From the NCBI GenBank assembly GCA_963663975.2, contig CAXXRA010000005.1, positions 62,001 through 126,000 of the forward strand: a stretch of 64,000 bases of DNA, written 5' to 3'. The notes below the pieces were generated by a model that saw nothing but the letters and a program-made list of their open reading frames with translations, had not been told where the DNA came from and searched no databases. Below, piece by piece: positions 31,646 to 39,341 of this stretch. The stretch's first letter is position 1; each line of letters starts with the position of its first letter. This stretch comes from JANQRX01 sp963663975. GTDB taxonomy: Bacteria > Pseudomonadota > Alphaproteobacteria > Rhizobiales > Kaistiaceae. The position numbers were made by a program, and so were the translations under genes.

Positions 31646-32013
31646 GCGATAAGGAAAAAGCAATCGACGTTCTTGAACGGGTAACGTTGGCGGTGCACTT
31701 TCTATGTATCGGAAAAGGAGACGTGCGAAGCCGCCTCGAAGACGTAGTGACCTATCAATTGCTTCCCTTGAGAGAACAGGATTTTCCTGCTGATTTGCAG
31801 GCCAAATATGGAGCGATAATTCAAGCGGCAACGAAGTATGACGCAAGTGATTTAGATAGAGCTATTCCACTTCCATACGGGCGATCTCATAATGAATATA
31901 ACGGACGAATTCAATCTACAATGCGGAGGATTCGCCGGTCAACTGGTGAGAAGATTGCTCGTGACATATGGGACCTTTATGTTGCGGCAAGACAGATCGC
32001 AGAATTACACTGA
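31642..32013 (+). CDS. Protein of unknown function
   Basis: The product has 123 residues and begins MSDKEKAIDVLERVTLAVHF. It looks soluble and helical, with RSRLEDVVTYQLLPL and a basic C-terminal part (TMRRIRRSTGEKIARDIWDL). Its ATG overlaps the stop of the terminase remnant, so it probably entered with that phage segment. It is noticeably richer in A and T than the remnant before it. I recognise no family. Confidence 0.6.
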   Translation: MSDKEKAIDVLERVTLAVHFLCIGKGDVRSRLEDVVTYQLLPLREQDFPADLQAKYGAIIQAATKYDASDLDRAIPLPYGRSHNEYNGRIQSTMRRIRRSTGEKIARDIWDLYVAARQIAELH

Positions 32014-32090
32014 CTTCATCGGAGATTAGTAAAAAAACAAAAGCCTCTGAGAGTCTGGCTTTATTGGCGGGTCCAATGAGTAAATTCCAC

Positions 32091-32896
32091 GGTGCTGTCA
32101 ACTTAACGAAGGCAGGTCGCAGTTGGACGTCTGAACTGAGCGGCTCAAGCAGCAGCGGTCACGGTCCGCCACGTGTTCATCGCGTCACCGCGGAATTGGC
32201 GCATTGTCTTGCGAGTGATCAGATGACGTTGGACATTGAAGGTGTTGTAGATGGCGGCGTGGGTGGAGAGAAACCTTTGCGCCGATCCTGATGACTTGAA
32301 GCCCTGCATCCTGCGTTCTCGTTGTCGAACCGGCAGGTGCGAATTCTCCGCCCGATTGTTGCTCCGTCCGCCGGTAACGTGTTTCCCCGTCATGTTGAGA
32401 TCACGCAATGCTGCCCCGTAAGATGGCAGTTTATCGGCCACCACCTTATTCGGCGCATACCCCTGCTTCTTGAGCAGTTTGCGCATCAGCTTGAGTGCTG
32501 CTTTCTTGTTCCTCCGGGACTGAACCAGGATATCCAGCACCTCACCCTCGCTGTCCACCGCCCGCCATAGATACATCCGTTTTCCGTTGATGGAGGAAAA
32601 CACCTCATCAAGGTGCCACCGGTCGTCTGGTCGAGGGCGTGATTGTCTCAGTTTTCGGGCATAGGCCTGCCCAAACTTTAAAGACCAGCGCCGTATCGTC
32701 TCGTAAGAAACATCGACACCACGTTCAGCGAGCAGATCCTCCACATCGCGGTAACTGAGCGGAAACCGGAAACACAGCCAGACGGCGCGCTGGATTATCT
32801 CTGCAGGAAACCGATGTCGGCGGTAGCTGATCTTGTTCATAACAGGAAGCTACTCGCCACCCGCATCTGACACCAGCCAGTTACCGTGACAGCGCC
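32091..32896 (-). mobile_element. IS6-family insertion sequence (806 bp)
   Basis: The ends begin GGTGCTGTCA (left, 32091) and GGCGCTGTCA (right, minus strand from 32896). A single transposase gene fills the element. No 8-bp target duplication is visible, which is common after IS6 replicative fusion and recombination. A 75-bp derivative holding only both ends lies at 39140-39214. Confidence 0.9.
32145..32840 (-). CDS. IS6-family transposase
   Basis: The product has 231 residues. The DDE core is visible as DDRWHLDEVFSSINGKRMY (first Asp), VVADKLPSYGAAL (second Asp) and RAENSHLPVRQRERRMQGF (Glu). The N-terminus YRRHRFPAEIIQRAVWLCFR with the SYRDVEDLLAERG helix is typical. The length is normal and the gene is intact. 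Confidence 0.94.
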   Translation of the reverse strand: MNKISYRRHRFPAEIIQRAVWLCFRFPLSYRDVEDLLAERGVDVSYETIRRWSLKFGQAYARKLRQSRPRPDDRWHLDEVFSSINGKRMYLWRAVDSEGEVLDILVQSRRNKKAALKLMRKLLKKQGYAPNKVVADKLPSYGAALRDLNMTGKHVTGGRSNNRAENSHLPVRQRERRMQGFKSSGSAQRFLSTHAAIYNTFNVQRHLITRKTMRQFRGDAMNTWRTVTAAA

Positions 32897-33005
32897 GGCG
32901 GGGTGTCTAAACCGCGCGGGGCGGGGTACGGTGTCCGACAACGGTCAAGAACATTCAGGACAGGGTGGACGTTTAGTCCGGTTTCTCACGGGGGATGTTG
33001 TCGGG

Positions 33006-33392
33006 ATGAAAAATTTGCACGTTTTGCTGATGGTCTCATTGCTCACGTGTGCCGGTGGTGTGGCAATAGCGCAGGACTACGATGCTGGGCTAAAGGCCGC
33101 TCAGGCCGGTGACTTTCAAACTGCACTGAAAGAATGGAAACCGCTGGCTGATCAGGGGGACGCCGACGCCCAGCACAACCTCGGTGTGATGTACGCCAAC
33201 GGCGAGGGTGTGCCGGAAGATGACGCCGAGGCGGTGCGCTGGTACCGGCTGGCCGCCGATCAGGGGCTCGCCATCGCCCAGTACAACCTCGGTCTGAAGT
33301 ACGCCAACGGCGAGGGTGTGCCGGAAGATGACGCCGAGGCGGTGCGCTGGTACCGGCTGGCCGCCGATCAGGGGCTCGCCATCGCGCGGTAA
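33006..33392 (+). CDS. Exported Sel1-repeat protein, probably shortened
   Basis: The product has 128 residues from the ATG at 33006, which begins a signal peptide (MKNLHVLLMVSLLTCAGGVA, then IAQDY). The mature part has about two and a half Sel1/TPR-like repeats (KEWKPLADQGDADAQHNLG, then YANGEGVPEDDAEAVRWYRL twice). Sel1 proteins usually have many more repeats; this one ends abruptly (GLAIAR stop) in the middle of a repeat, so a 3' deletion is likely. Such proteins mediate protein contacts; the partner is unknown. Confidence 0.75.
   Translation: MKNLHVLLMVSLLTCAGGVAIAQDYDAGLKAAQAGDFQTALKEWKPLADQGDADAQHNLGVMYANGEGVPEDDAEAVRWYRLAADQGLAIAQYNLGLKYANGEGVPEDDAEAVRWYRLAADQGLAIAR
33191..33385 (+). 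repeat. Tandem 108-bp repeat in the Sel1 gene, 87 bases identical
   Basis: Bases 33191-33277 and 33299-33385 are identical with a 108-base period (36 residues, one Sel1 unit). Downstream of 33385 the match stops at once, which marks where the third unit has been lost or replaced. Confidence 0.85.
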
Positions 33393-33560
33393 CGTGTTGA
33401 ATTCCTTTCTATCCCGCGCATCCCGTCCAGCCTGACGGCAATGCCCGTCATCGTAACGCAACCAGCCGGAGTCCATCCCGGGTCCGCGATTGTCGGCCGT
33501 AGTGGGAATCCCGGTCAATATACCCGCTGGCGCACGGCCCTCGGCGCCTGCCGGAAGCCT

Positions 33561-35873
33561 CTACAGCCATCCCCGCTCGCGAAAGGCGGCAAGATCCACG
33601 CCGGGCGGCGCATACCAGCCCTCCGTCCCGTATCGGGCGCCCAGACCGAACGCCAGTTCCTTGTTTCCGTATGGAATCCGTAGCGGCGTCCCCGACCCGG
33701 CAGCCGGCTGCGGGGTTCCCGGCGACCCATCTGTCTCGTCGCGTCCGGATTTTCGCTGCCGCGGCTTCGCCGGCCGCGTTGCCCTTTCACCGGACCGGGC
33801 GGTTCCGGTGTTCCCGCGCTTCCCGCCCGCCGAGGCGCCGGAAGTCGGCCCGCTCGCAGGAGACCCGGCTTTCTGCGCCTGGCTCTGCCCGGGCGCATGC
33901 CGGTCGAGGAATGCCCGGCAGACCGCCGCCGACTTCGTGTAGCCCCTGGGAGGCTTGATGCCCCTCCTCTTCGCGATCGAGACCGCATATTTCCTCATCG
34001 CTGCCGTCGGCGGCCGGTCGTCGTCGCTTCGCGCGCCGTTGACCGGGGCCAGCGCTTCTTCGCCATCGCCCCGCGCCGCGAGCCTGCCGATGATGCGCCG
34101 CGCCGAGTCGCACACCGCGTCGATGGCGCCCATCATCTCCTGCCGGCCGGTCAGGACATCGTCGAGCAGGCACTCCATTTCGGCGGTCACGCCGGGATCG
34201 ACCAGCCCCGGGTCGGCGCGCCCGAGGACCCCGAACAGGGCGAGCCCCCGTTCCGTCGGCACGATGTTCTTGCCCTGCGCCGCCAGGAACCCCTGCTTCT
34301 TCAGCCCCGCGATGATCTCCGCCCGGGTCGCCGGCGTGCCGATCCCCTTCGCTTCCTTCAGCCGCTCGCGCAAGGCTTCGTCCCCGACGAAACGCCAAGC
34401 ATTCTGCATCGCCTCGATCAGCGTGCCTTCCTTGTAGCGCGGCGGCGGCCGGGTCTCCTTGTCCTCGATCTCCGGATCGCGCAACCGCGCGGTCTCCCCG
34501 TCCCGCAGTACCGGCAGCGCCTGCGCCGCCTCGCCCTTCTCGTCGTCGGGTCGCCAGTCCGGGAAGGCGTCGCGCCAGCCCGCTTCGATCGGCTGGCGTC
34601 CGGCGGCGCGAAATTCGAAGCCGCGGACATCCAGCGTCACCGTCGTCTGCCGGTAGCGGTAGTCCGGCATCACCGCCGCCAGGTAGGTCCGCGCCACCGC
34701 GTCGAACAGCTTCTTCTCGTCCGGCGAGAGACGCGGCCAGACTTCCTTCAACTCGCCGATCGTGTTCACGTTCGGGACGATCGCATGGTGGCTCGCCCCC
34801 TCCAGCCCCTTGTCGTGGAAGGCGCCGTCCCGTCCCTTGCGGATCGCAGGGGGCGACGGCGCCGGGATGGCGGCATAGGACTTTCCGGCCCGCAGCCCGG
34901 CGACGATCTTCGGAACGTCCGCGATGGCGCTTTCCGGCAGATACCGGACCTCGGCCCGCGGGTAGGTCAGGATCTTCCTGCCCGTCCCGTCATAGAGCTC
35001 CTGGGCCACTTCCAGCGTCTTCGATGCCGACCAGCCGAAGCGCGCGCTGCACAGCTTCTGGAGCGAAGGCAGGTCGTGCAGCCGGGGCGGGCGCTGCCGC
35101 CTGTCCTCGACCCGCACCCCGAGCGGGCCCTCGAATTCCCGCGCCGCGGCGAGGACCGCCTGCGCCTTCCCGCGTTCGAGAATGCGTTCCTTTTGGGGGT
35201 GCCGCATCAGGAATGCCCCGCCTTCGGCATGGGCCGTGGCCACGACCTCGAAATACCCCACCGGCACGAACTCGCGGATCTCGATCTCGCGCCGGCACGC
35301 GATCGCCAGCGTCGGCGTCTTGACCCGGCCGATGCCGATCACGCCCTCCGCGCCCCGGCCGAGCGTCACCGTCGCCGTCCGGGTCAGCGACAGGTTGTAG
35401 ATCTGGTCCGCCTGCCGGCGCGCCACCGCCGCCGCGTAGAGCCGGGCGTGCTCGGCGTTGGGCCGGGCGCGCCGGAACGCCGTGCGGATGGTCTCCGGAT
35501 CCTGGGCCGTGAACAGCACCCGCATCGCCTCGCCCCGGTAGCGGCAGTGCTCGAGGATCTCCTGGCCGATCAGCTGCCCCTCGCGGTCGCAGTCGGTGGC
35601 GAGCCAGACCCGGTCCGCCGTCTTCAGCGCCGCCCGGATCGCCTTCAGCTTCGCCGCCTTGTTGCCGCCCGTCGCCGGTTTGGTGCCGTAGAGCCCGTCG
35701 GGTTTCAGCAATTCCGTCGACCAGAGCTTCCACGCCGGGTTCGCGTCCTCGGGCTCGCACAGGTCGAGCAGGTGCCCTTCCGCCGCGAGAACGGTTCCAT
35801 AGCGGGACCCGACGGCCGCGCGCACGTCCCTGGCCTGGCTCGCCTTCTCGGTGATCACGACCTGGCGGGTCAC
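33561..35873 (-). CDS. topB: Type IA DNA topoisomerase (topoisomerase III class) with C-terminal DUF5710-like tail
   Basis: The product has 770 residues. Topoisomerase III passes single strands and resolves linked DNA, often with RecQ. The TOPRIM domain is at the N-terminus (VITEKASQA; acidic triad Asp94, Asp96, Glu98 in LATDCDREGQLIG). The active tyrosine is probably Tyr304 (LTYPRAEVRYLP). The C-terminal third has a low-complexity basic linker and a final module (IPYGNKELAFGLGARYGTEG followed by WYAPPGVDL) like the DUF5710 domain found in plasmid and ICE proteins. The ATG at 35873 overlaps the recQ stop (ATGA). This is the mobile-element type of TopB, not the housekeeping TopA. Confidence 0.92.
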   Translation of the reverse strand: MTRQVVITEKASQARDVRAAVGSRYGTVLAAEGHLLDLCEPEDANPAWKLWSTELLKPDGLYGTKPATGGNKAAKLKAIRAALKTADRVWLATDCDREGQLIGQEILEHCRYRGEAMRVLFTAQDPETIRTAFRRARPNAEHARLYAAAVARRQADQIYNLSLTRTATVTLGRGAEGVIGIGRVKTPTLAIACRREIEIREFVPVGYFEVVATAHAEGGAFLMRHPQKERILERGKAQAVLAAAREFEGPLGVRVEDRRQRPPRLHDLPSLQKLCSARFGWSASKTLEVAQELYDGTGRKILTYPRAEVRYLPESAIADVPKIVAGLRAGKSYAAIPAPSPPAIRKGRDGAFHDKGLEGASHHAIVPNVNTIGELKEVWPRLSPDEKKLFDAVARTYLAAVMPDYRYRQTTVTLDVRGFEFRAAGRQPIEAGWRDAFPDWRPDDEKGEAAQALPVLRDGETARLRDPEIEDKETRPPPRYKEGTLIEAMQNAWRFVGDEALRERLKEAKGIGTPATRAEIIAGLKKQGFLAAQGKNIVPTERGLALFGVLGRADPGLVDPGVTAEMECLLDDVLTGRQEMMGAIDAVCDSARRIIGRLAARGDGEEALAPVNGARSDDDRPPTAAMRKYAVSIAKRRGIKPPRGYTKSAAVCRAFLDRHAPGQSQAQKAGSPASGPTSGASAGGKRGNTGTARSGERATRPAKPRQRKSGRDETDGSPGTPQPAAGSGTPLRIPYGNKELAFGLGARYGTEGWYAPPGVDLAAFRERGWL

Positions 35874-37729
35874 GGCGCGCCTTCCGTGGAGGTTCCGCCG
35901 TCATCCGTGTCCGCCAGGGCGGTGTCGATGGCGGCGAGGAACGGCCCGGCGAACTGCTTCAGCTTGGCCGCGCCGACGCCGTTGACAGCGGCGAACTCCG
36001 CCTCGCTGCGCGGCCGGCGGCGCACCATGTCGATCAGCGTGCGGTCCGGAAACACCACATAGGCGGGCACGCCGCGTTCCCGCGCCAGGTCGAGCCGGAG
36101 CGCCTTCAGAACCGCCAGCAGCGCCGCCTCGCCGTCGACCATGGGCTGCTCCGCCCAATCTTCGCCGCGCGCCGGGCGCGGCTCCCGGGCCGGCGCCGGC
36201 CGGCGCACGATCACCGTATCCTCGCGGTACAGGAACGCGCCCTCGCCGCGCAGCAGGGCGCGGCCCCTCTCGGTGATGCCGAGACCGCCATAGCCGGCGA
36301 TGTCGAGGCGCAGATAGCCCGTCGCCACCATCTGACGGACCAGCGAGCGCCATTCGTTCTTGCCCCGGTCGGCGCCCACCCCGAAGGTCGGCAGGCGGTC
36401 GTGGCCGAAGCGCCCGATCTTCTCCGTCTGCGCGCCGCGCAGGATGTCGATCACGTGCGCCGCGCCGAAGCGCTCGCCCGACCGGTGGACCGCCGACAGG
36501 ATCTTCCGTGCATCCTCCGTCCCGTCGATGCGCTCCGACGGGTCGAGGCAGACGTCGCAGTTGCCGCAGGCCTCGATCCGCTCCCCGAAATACTCCAGCA
36601 ACGCCATCCGCCGGCAGGCCGGCGCCTCGCAATAGCCGAGCAGCGCGTCGAGACGCTTGTGCTCGCGCCGCTTGCGGTCGGGACCAGCATCCTCGTCCTC
36701 GATGAACTGCCGCCGCATCCGGATGTCCGGCAGCCCGTAGAGCATGTGCGCCTCGGCCGGCACCCCGTCGCGCCCGGCGCGGCCGATCTCCTGATAGTAG
36801 GCCTCGACGCTGCCCGGCAGGTCGGCATGGAAGACATAGCGCACGTCGGCCTTGTCGATCCCCATGCCGAAGGCGATCGTCGCCACGATGACCACGCCGG
36901 GCTCGGTCATGAAGGCGTTCTGGTGCACCTCCCGGTCCGCCGTCTCCATGCCGGCGTGGTAGGGCAGCGCCCGGACCCCGTCCGCGGCCAGCAGCGCCGC
37001 CGTCTCTTCGGTCTTCCGGCGCGACAAGCAGTAGACGATGCCGCTCTTGCCGTCATGGCGGGCGACGAAGTCGCGCAGCTGCCCCTTCCAGTCCCGCTTC
37101 ATCGCCACCGCCAGCCGGATGTTGGGACGGTCGAACCCGAGCACGAACTGCTCGACCGCGCCGCCGAACAGCTTGTCCACGATGTCGTCCCGGGTGACCT
37201 CGTCGGCGGTCGCCGTCAGCGCGGCGAGCGGAATGCCCGGAAACAGCTCCCTCAGCCGGCACAGGTCGGCGTATTCCGGCCGGAAGGCCGGGCCCCACTG
37301 CGAGATGCAGTGCGCCTCGTCTACGGCGAACAGCCGGACCGGCAGCCCCTGCAGCGCAGCCAGCATGCGCTCGGTCATCAGCCGTTCCGGCGCCATGTAG
37401 AGCAGCCGCGTCCTCCCGGCCGACGCTCGCCGCCAGGCGGCAAGGTTCTCCTCGCGGTCGTTGCCGGAGTGAATGCCGTCCGCCGCGACGCCCGCGAGCC
37501 TCAGCGCCGCCACCTGGTCCCGCATCAGCGCGACCAGCGGCGACACCACGACCGTGAGCCCGTCCATGACCAGCGCCGGGACCTGGAAGCAGAGCGACTT
37601 GCCCGAGCCCGTCGGCATCACCGCGAGCGCGTTCCGGCCCGCCAGCAGCGCCTCGATCACCGCCTCCTGCCCGGGACGGAACGCCTCGAACCCGAATACC
37701 TCCGACAGCACCCGGCGCGCCGCCGTCAT
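35870..37729 (-). CDS. recQ: RecQ-family ATP-dependent DNA helicase
   Basis: The product has 619 residues. The 3'-5' helicase core has Walker A PTGSGKS (39-45), DEAH (137-140, AVDEAHCISQWG), LTATAD (motif III) and QEIGRAGRDG (motif VI). The RecQ C-terminal zinc site is present as CEAPACRRMALLEYFG and CGNCDVC, followed by a winged-helix region and a C-terminal HRDC domain from about residue 520. The aromatic loop after DEAH reads WGPAFRPEY where most RecQ proteins have WGHDFRPEY. It is translationally coupled to the topoisomerase gene and preceded by an XRE regulator, forming one minus-strand operon. Confidence 0.94.
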   Translation of the reverse strand: MTAARRVLSEVFGFEAFRPGQEAVIEALLAGRNALAVMPTGSGKSLCFQVPALVMDGLTVVVSPLVALMRDQVAALRLAGVAADGIHSGNDREENLAAWRRASAGRTRLLYMAPERLMTERMLAALQGLPVRLFAVDEAHCISQWGPAFRPEYADLCRLRELFPGIPLAALTATADEVTRDDIVDKLFGGAVEQFVLGFDRPNIRLAVAMKRDWKGQLRDFVARHDGKSGIVYCLSRRKTEETAALLAADGVRALPYHAGMETADREVHQNAFMTEPGVVIVATIAFGMGIDKADVRYVFHADLPGSVEAYYQEIGRAGRDGVPAEAHMLYGLPDIRMRRQFIEDEDAGPDRKRREHKRLDALLGYCEAPACRRMALLEYFGERIEACGNCDVCLDPSERIDGTEDARKILSAVHRSGERFGAAHVIDILRGAQTEKIGRFGHDRLPTFGVGADRGKNEWRSLVRQMVATGYLRLDIAGYGGLGITERGRALLRGEGAFLYREDTVIVRRPAPAREPRPARGEDWAEQPMVDGEAALLAVLKALRLDLARERGVPAYVVFPDRTLIDMVRRRPRSEAEFAAVNGVGAAKLKQFAGPFLAAIDTALADTDDGGTSTEGAP

Positions 37730-37778
37730 CGCGCCCTCCGGCAGCCGGGCCGGGGCGCGCCGGAGACCGGTTCGCGCA

Positions 37779-38096
37779 TCAGGCGACGGCCCCGAGACCG
37801 TTCTTCGCGACCAGCGTCAGAAGCTTCAGCGAAGCGCCGCGCGGGCGTTTCTCGCCCCGTTCCCACTGGCTCACCAGGCCCGCGGTCACATTGAGGTAGC
37901 GGGCGAACACCGCCTGGCTCGCATTCTCCCGCAGCCGGAGCGCGCGGATCTTCTCCGGCGTCATCTCCTCGACCGGCGTCAGGCACATCTCGTCGAAGGC
38001 CTTCATGGTCCGTTTCGCCATCGCGCCGGCCTCCGTCAGGTCCCGCGCGGTCTCGTGCGCGGCCGCCAGCGCGCCGCTCCTGTAGCGTTCAGCCAT
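37779..38096 (-). CDS. XRE-type helix-turn-helix regulator
   Basis: The product has 105 residues. The C-terminal half is an XRE/Cro DNA-binding domain (IRALRLRENASQAVFARYLN followed by VTAGLVSQWERGEKRPRG), similar to HigA-2-type antitoxins. The N-terminal part (MAERYRSGALAAAHETARDL) also fits that group. No HigB-like toxin gene adjoins, so it is more likely the controller of the operon it opens; recQ starts 49 bases downstream. The ATG at 38096 overlaps the end of a possible 42-codon frame upstream. Confidence 0.82.
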   Translation of the reverse strand: MAERYRSGALAAAHETARDLTEAGAMAKRTMKAFDEMCLTPVEEMTPEKIRALRLRENASQAVFARYLNVTAGLVSQWERGEKRPRGASLKLLTLVAKNGLGAVA

Positions 38097-38217
38097 CGCG
38101 GATCGTCTCCCACAAGCGCATCGCACGAAGTTGCATCCGGTTCACCTCGCGGTCGGCGCTGCGCGCCGGCGGTCCGGTCTCGACCGATCTATCACTCGGT
38201 GCGACAGGCTTCAACAC
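38089..38217 (-). CDS. Possible small leader protein before the XRE-recQ-topB operon
   Basis: A 42-residue frame opens at a GTG (38217) and reads LKPVAPSDRSVETGPPARSA, then REVNRMQLRAMRLWETIRDG, ending eight bases inside the XRE gene. The C-terminal helix is basic and amphipathic. The ribosome-binding site is weak and I recognise no family. It may be a short partner of the regulator, or the tail of a lost toxin gene. Confidence 0.3.
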   Translation of the reverse strand: MLKPVAPSDRSVETGPPARSADREVNRMQLRAMRLWETIRDG

Positions 38218-38437
38218 GGCCGAGCCGGCGCCGGATACAACCCCGGGCGGCCACGGAGCCCGTCACGGCCGCCGACGGCCATCCCCTCCCTGCGGCACGC
38301 CAGAACCGAACCGCGGTCCGCCTTCGCGTGCGTCACGCCGCAAAGAGGGGAGTCGGGCCGGAAGCGGGACGGCGGTCGGATGTCCGGGGGAGGGCATCGC
38401 CGCCGTTCCCGACCATCGGCACGAAGGAGACGGCGCC

Positions 38438-38764
38438 ATGCACGCAGCGATAGCGGTTCCCGGCAGTGCATCCACGATCTTGACCCATGTGTTCGGCCGC
38501 GGCCTGGCGGACGAGCGCTATGTCGTCGAGAGGTTCCAGGCCATGGCCGACGGCGACATCCGCCGCGCGCCCGGCGACGCGGCGCCCGCGAAGGGCCGGC
38601 GCAAGGCGAAGCGCACGGTCGTGACCCTGAAGGCGGTCCGGCAGCTGCGGCCCACCCGCACCGAGATCATCGTCTGCACCGGCCCGAGCAATCCCGCCAC
38701 CAGGGACGCCGCCACCGTGACGGCGCCGAGCGCGATGCCCGCCGCCCAGGCGGCCCGGCGGTAG
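38438..38764 (+). CDS. Unknown protein, 3' part probably foreign to it
   Basis: The frame encodes 108 residues and its ATG follows AAGGAG at eight bases, a good start. The first ~75 residues (VFGRGLADERYVVERFQAMA, then APAKGRRKAKRTVVTLKAVR) look coding. From about 38670 it runs antisense through the membrane-protein reading frame at 38518-38994, so the end is not native. The 220 bases before it, up to the divergent leader frame, hold no gene and probably carry promoters for both directions. Confidence 0.4.
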   Translation: MHAAIAVPGSASTILTHVFGRGLADERYVVERFQAMADGDIRRAPGDAAPAKGRRKAKRTVVTLKAVRQLRPTRTEIIVCTGPSNPATRDAATVTAPSAMPAAQAARR

Positions 38765-38994
38765 TCCAGGCGCCAGACCCGTCGGCATCCGAGCGCCAGC
38801 GGCAGACCGCAGGGCGCCACGAAGACCAGCGACCCCGCCGACATCAGCAGCATCTGCAACCGCATGCCGGCGGCCTCCGGGGATCCCGTCTCCGGCAGGA
38901 AGCGAACGATTGCCGTCGCCACGACCCCGGCCGGCAGCCACAGCAGCGCCAGCGCCCAGAACCCCCGTCTTCCCGTTAACCCGCGGTTTTCCAT
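38518..38994 (-). pseudogene. Small membrane protein with a foreign C-terminus
   Basis: The first ~108 residues form a plausible four-helix membrane protein (RGFWALALLWLPAGVVATAI, QMLLMSAGSLVFVAPCGLPL, RRAAWAAGIALGAVTVAASL). After LLGPVQ the frame changes to a charged, non-hydrophobic tail (TMISVRVGRSCRTAF) that runs antisense to the plus-strand gene at 38438. The two genes appear joined tail to tail by a rearrangement near 38670, each losing its natural end. I do not recognise the family. Confidence 0.55.
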
Positions 38995-39139
38995 GCCGTA
39001 CCCATACAGGCGCCGCGCCGCGGATCAAGCCCGCGCACCCTGCACTCACCGTCCCTGCGAAGCATCAATGCAGTGCCGCATCCGCTTCATGGAGCAAGAG
39101 GAAAGCGTTCGCCGGGCGAGTGCCCGGAGGGTGGAGGGA

Positions 39140-39214
39140 GGTGCTGTCAACTTAACGAAGGCAGGTCGCAGTTGGACGTCTGAACTGAGCCCAGCCAGTT
39201 ACCGTGACAGCACC
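39140..39214. mobile_element. 75-bp IS6 derivative with both ends and no transposase
   Basis: Bases 39140-39189 equal the first 50 bases of the IS6 element at 32091, and 39190-39214 match its last 25 bases with one change inside and another at the junction. It is thus an internal deletion product or a miniature mobile element. No 8-bp duplication flanks it. The stretch 38995-39322 otherwise holds only a short broken frame. Confidence 0.9.
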
Positions 39215-39224
39215 CGTGGTAGTG

Positions 39225-39341
39225 TACGTGGGGCGACAGTTCATGCCCGGCATCGTCGGCCGCGCGCAGCATCTCCCCGACAAAGTCGAGCGCTGGTTCC
39301 AAGTAGCTGAAGGCGGCCACGGATGCAGGATCGGTACGTAG
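39225..39341 (+). pseudogene. 3' fragment of an unknown gene
   Basis: An open frame without a convincing start reads VYVGRQFMPGIVGRAQHLPD, then KVERWFQVAEGGHG, with coding-like composition, and stops at 39341 after overlapping the ATG of the next gene. The upstream part appears to have been removed at the IS6 derivative. The overlap suggests it was the first gene of a pair with the one at 39323. Confidence 0.4.

Noticed and set aside
33191..33385. Possible CRISPR-like repetition
   Set aside because: Only two units, both coding for Sel1 repeats; no spacers. No CRISPR array was seen anywhere in the window.
33897..36062. Long plus-strand open frame (over 700 codons) opposite the topoisomerase gene
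   Set aside because: Arg-, Pro- and Ala-rich translation without domains; it is the mirror of a GC-rich gene with clear TOPRIM and tyrosine motifs on the other strand.
36401..37894. Long plus-strand open frame opposite recQ
   Set aside because: No recognisable motif, and the minus strand encodes a complete RecQ.
37779..38217. HigBA-type toxin-antitoxin pair
   Set aside because: The regulator resembles HigA, but the upstream 42-codon frame is too short and lacks RelE/HigB motifs.
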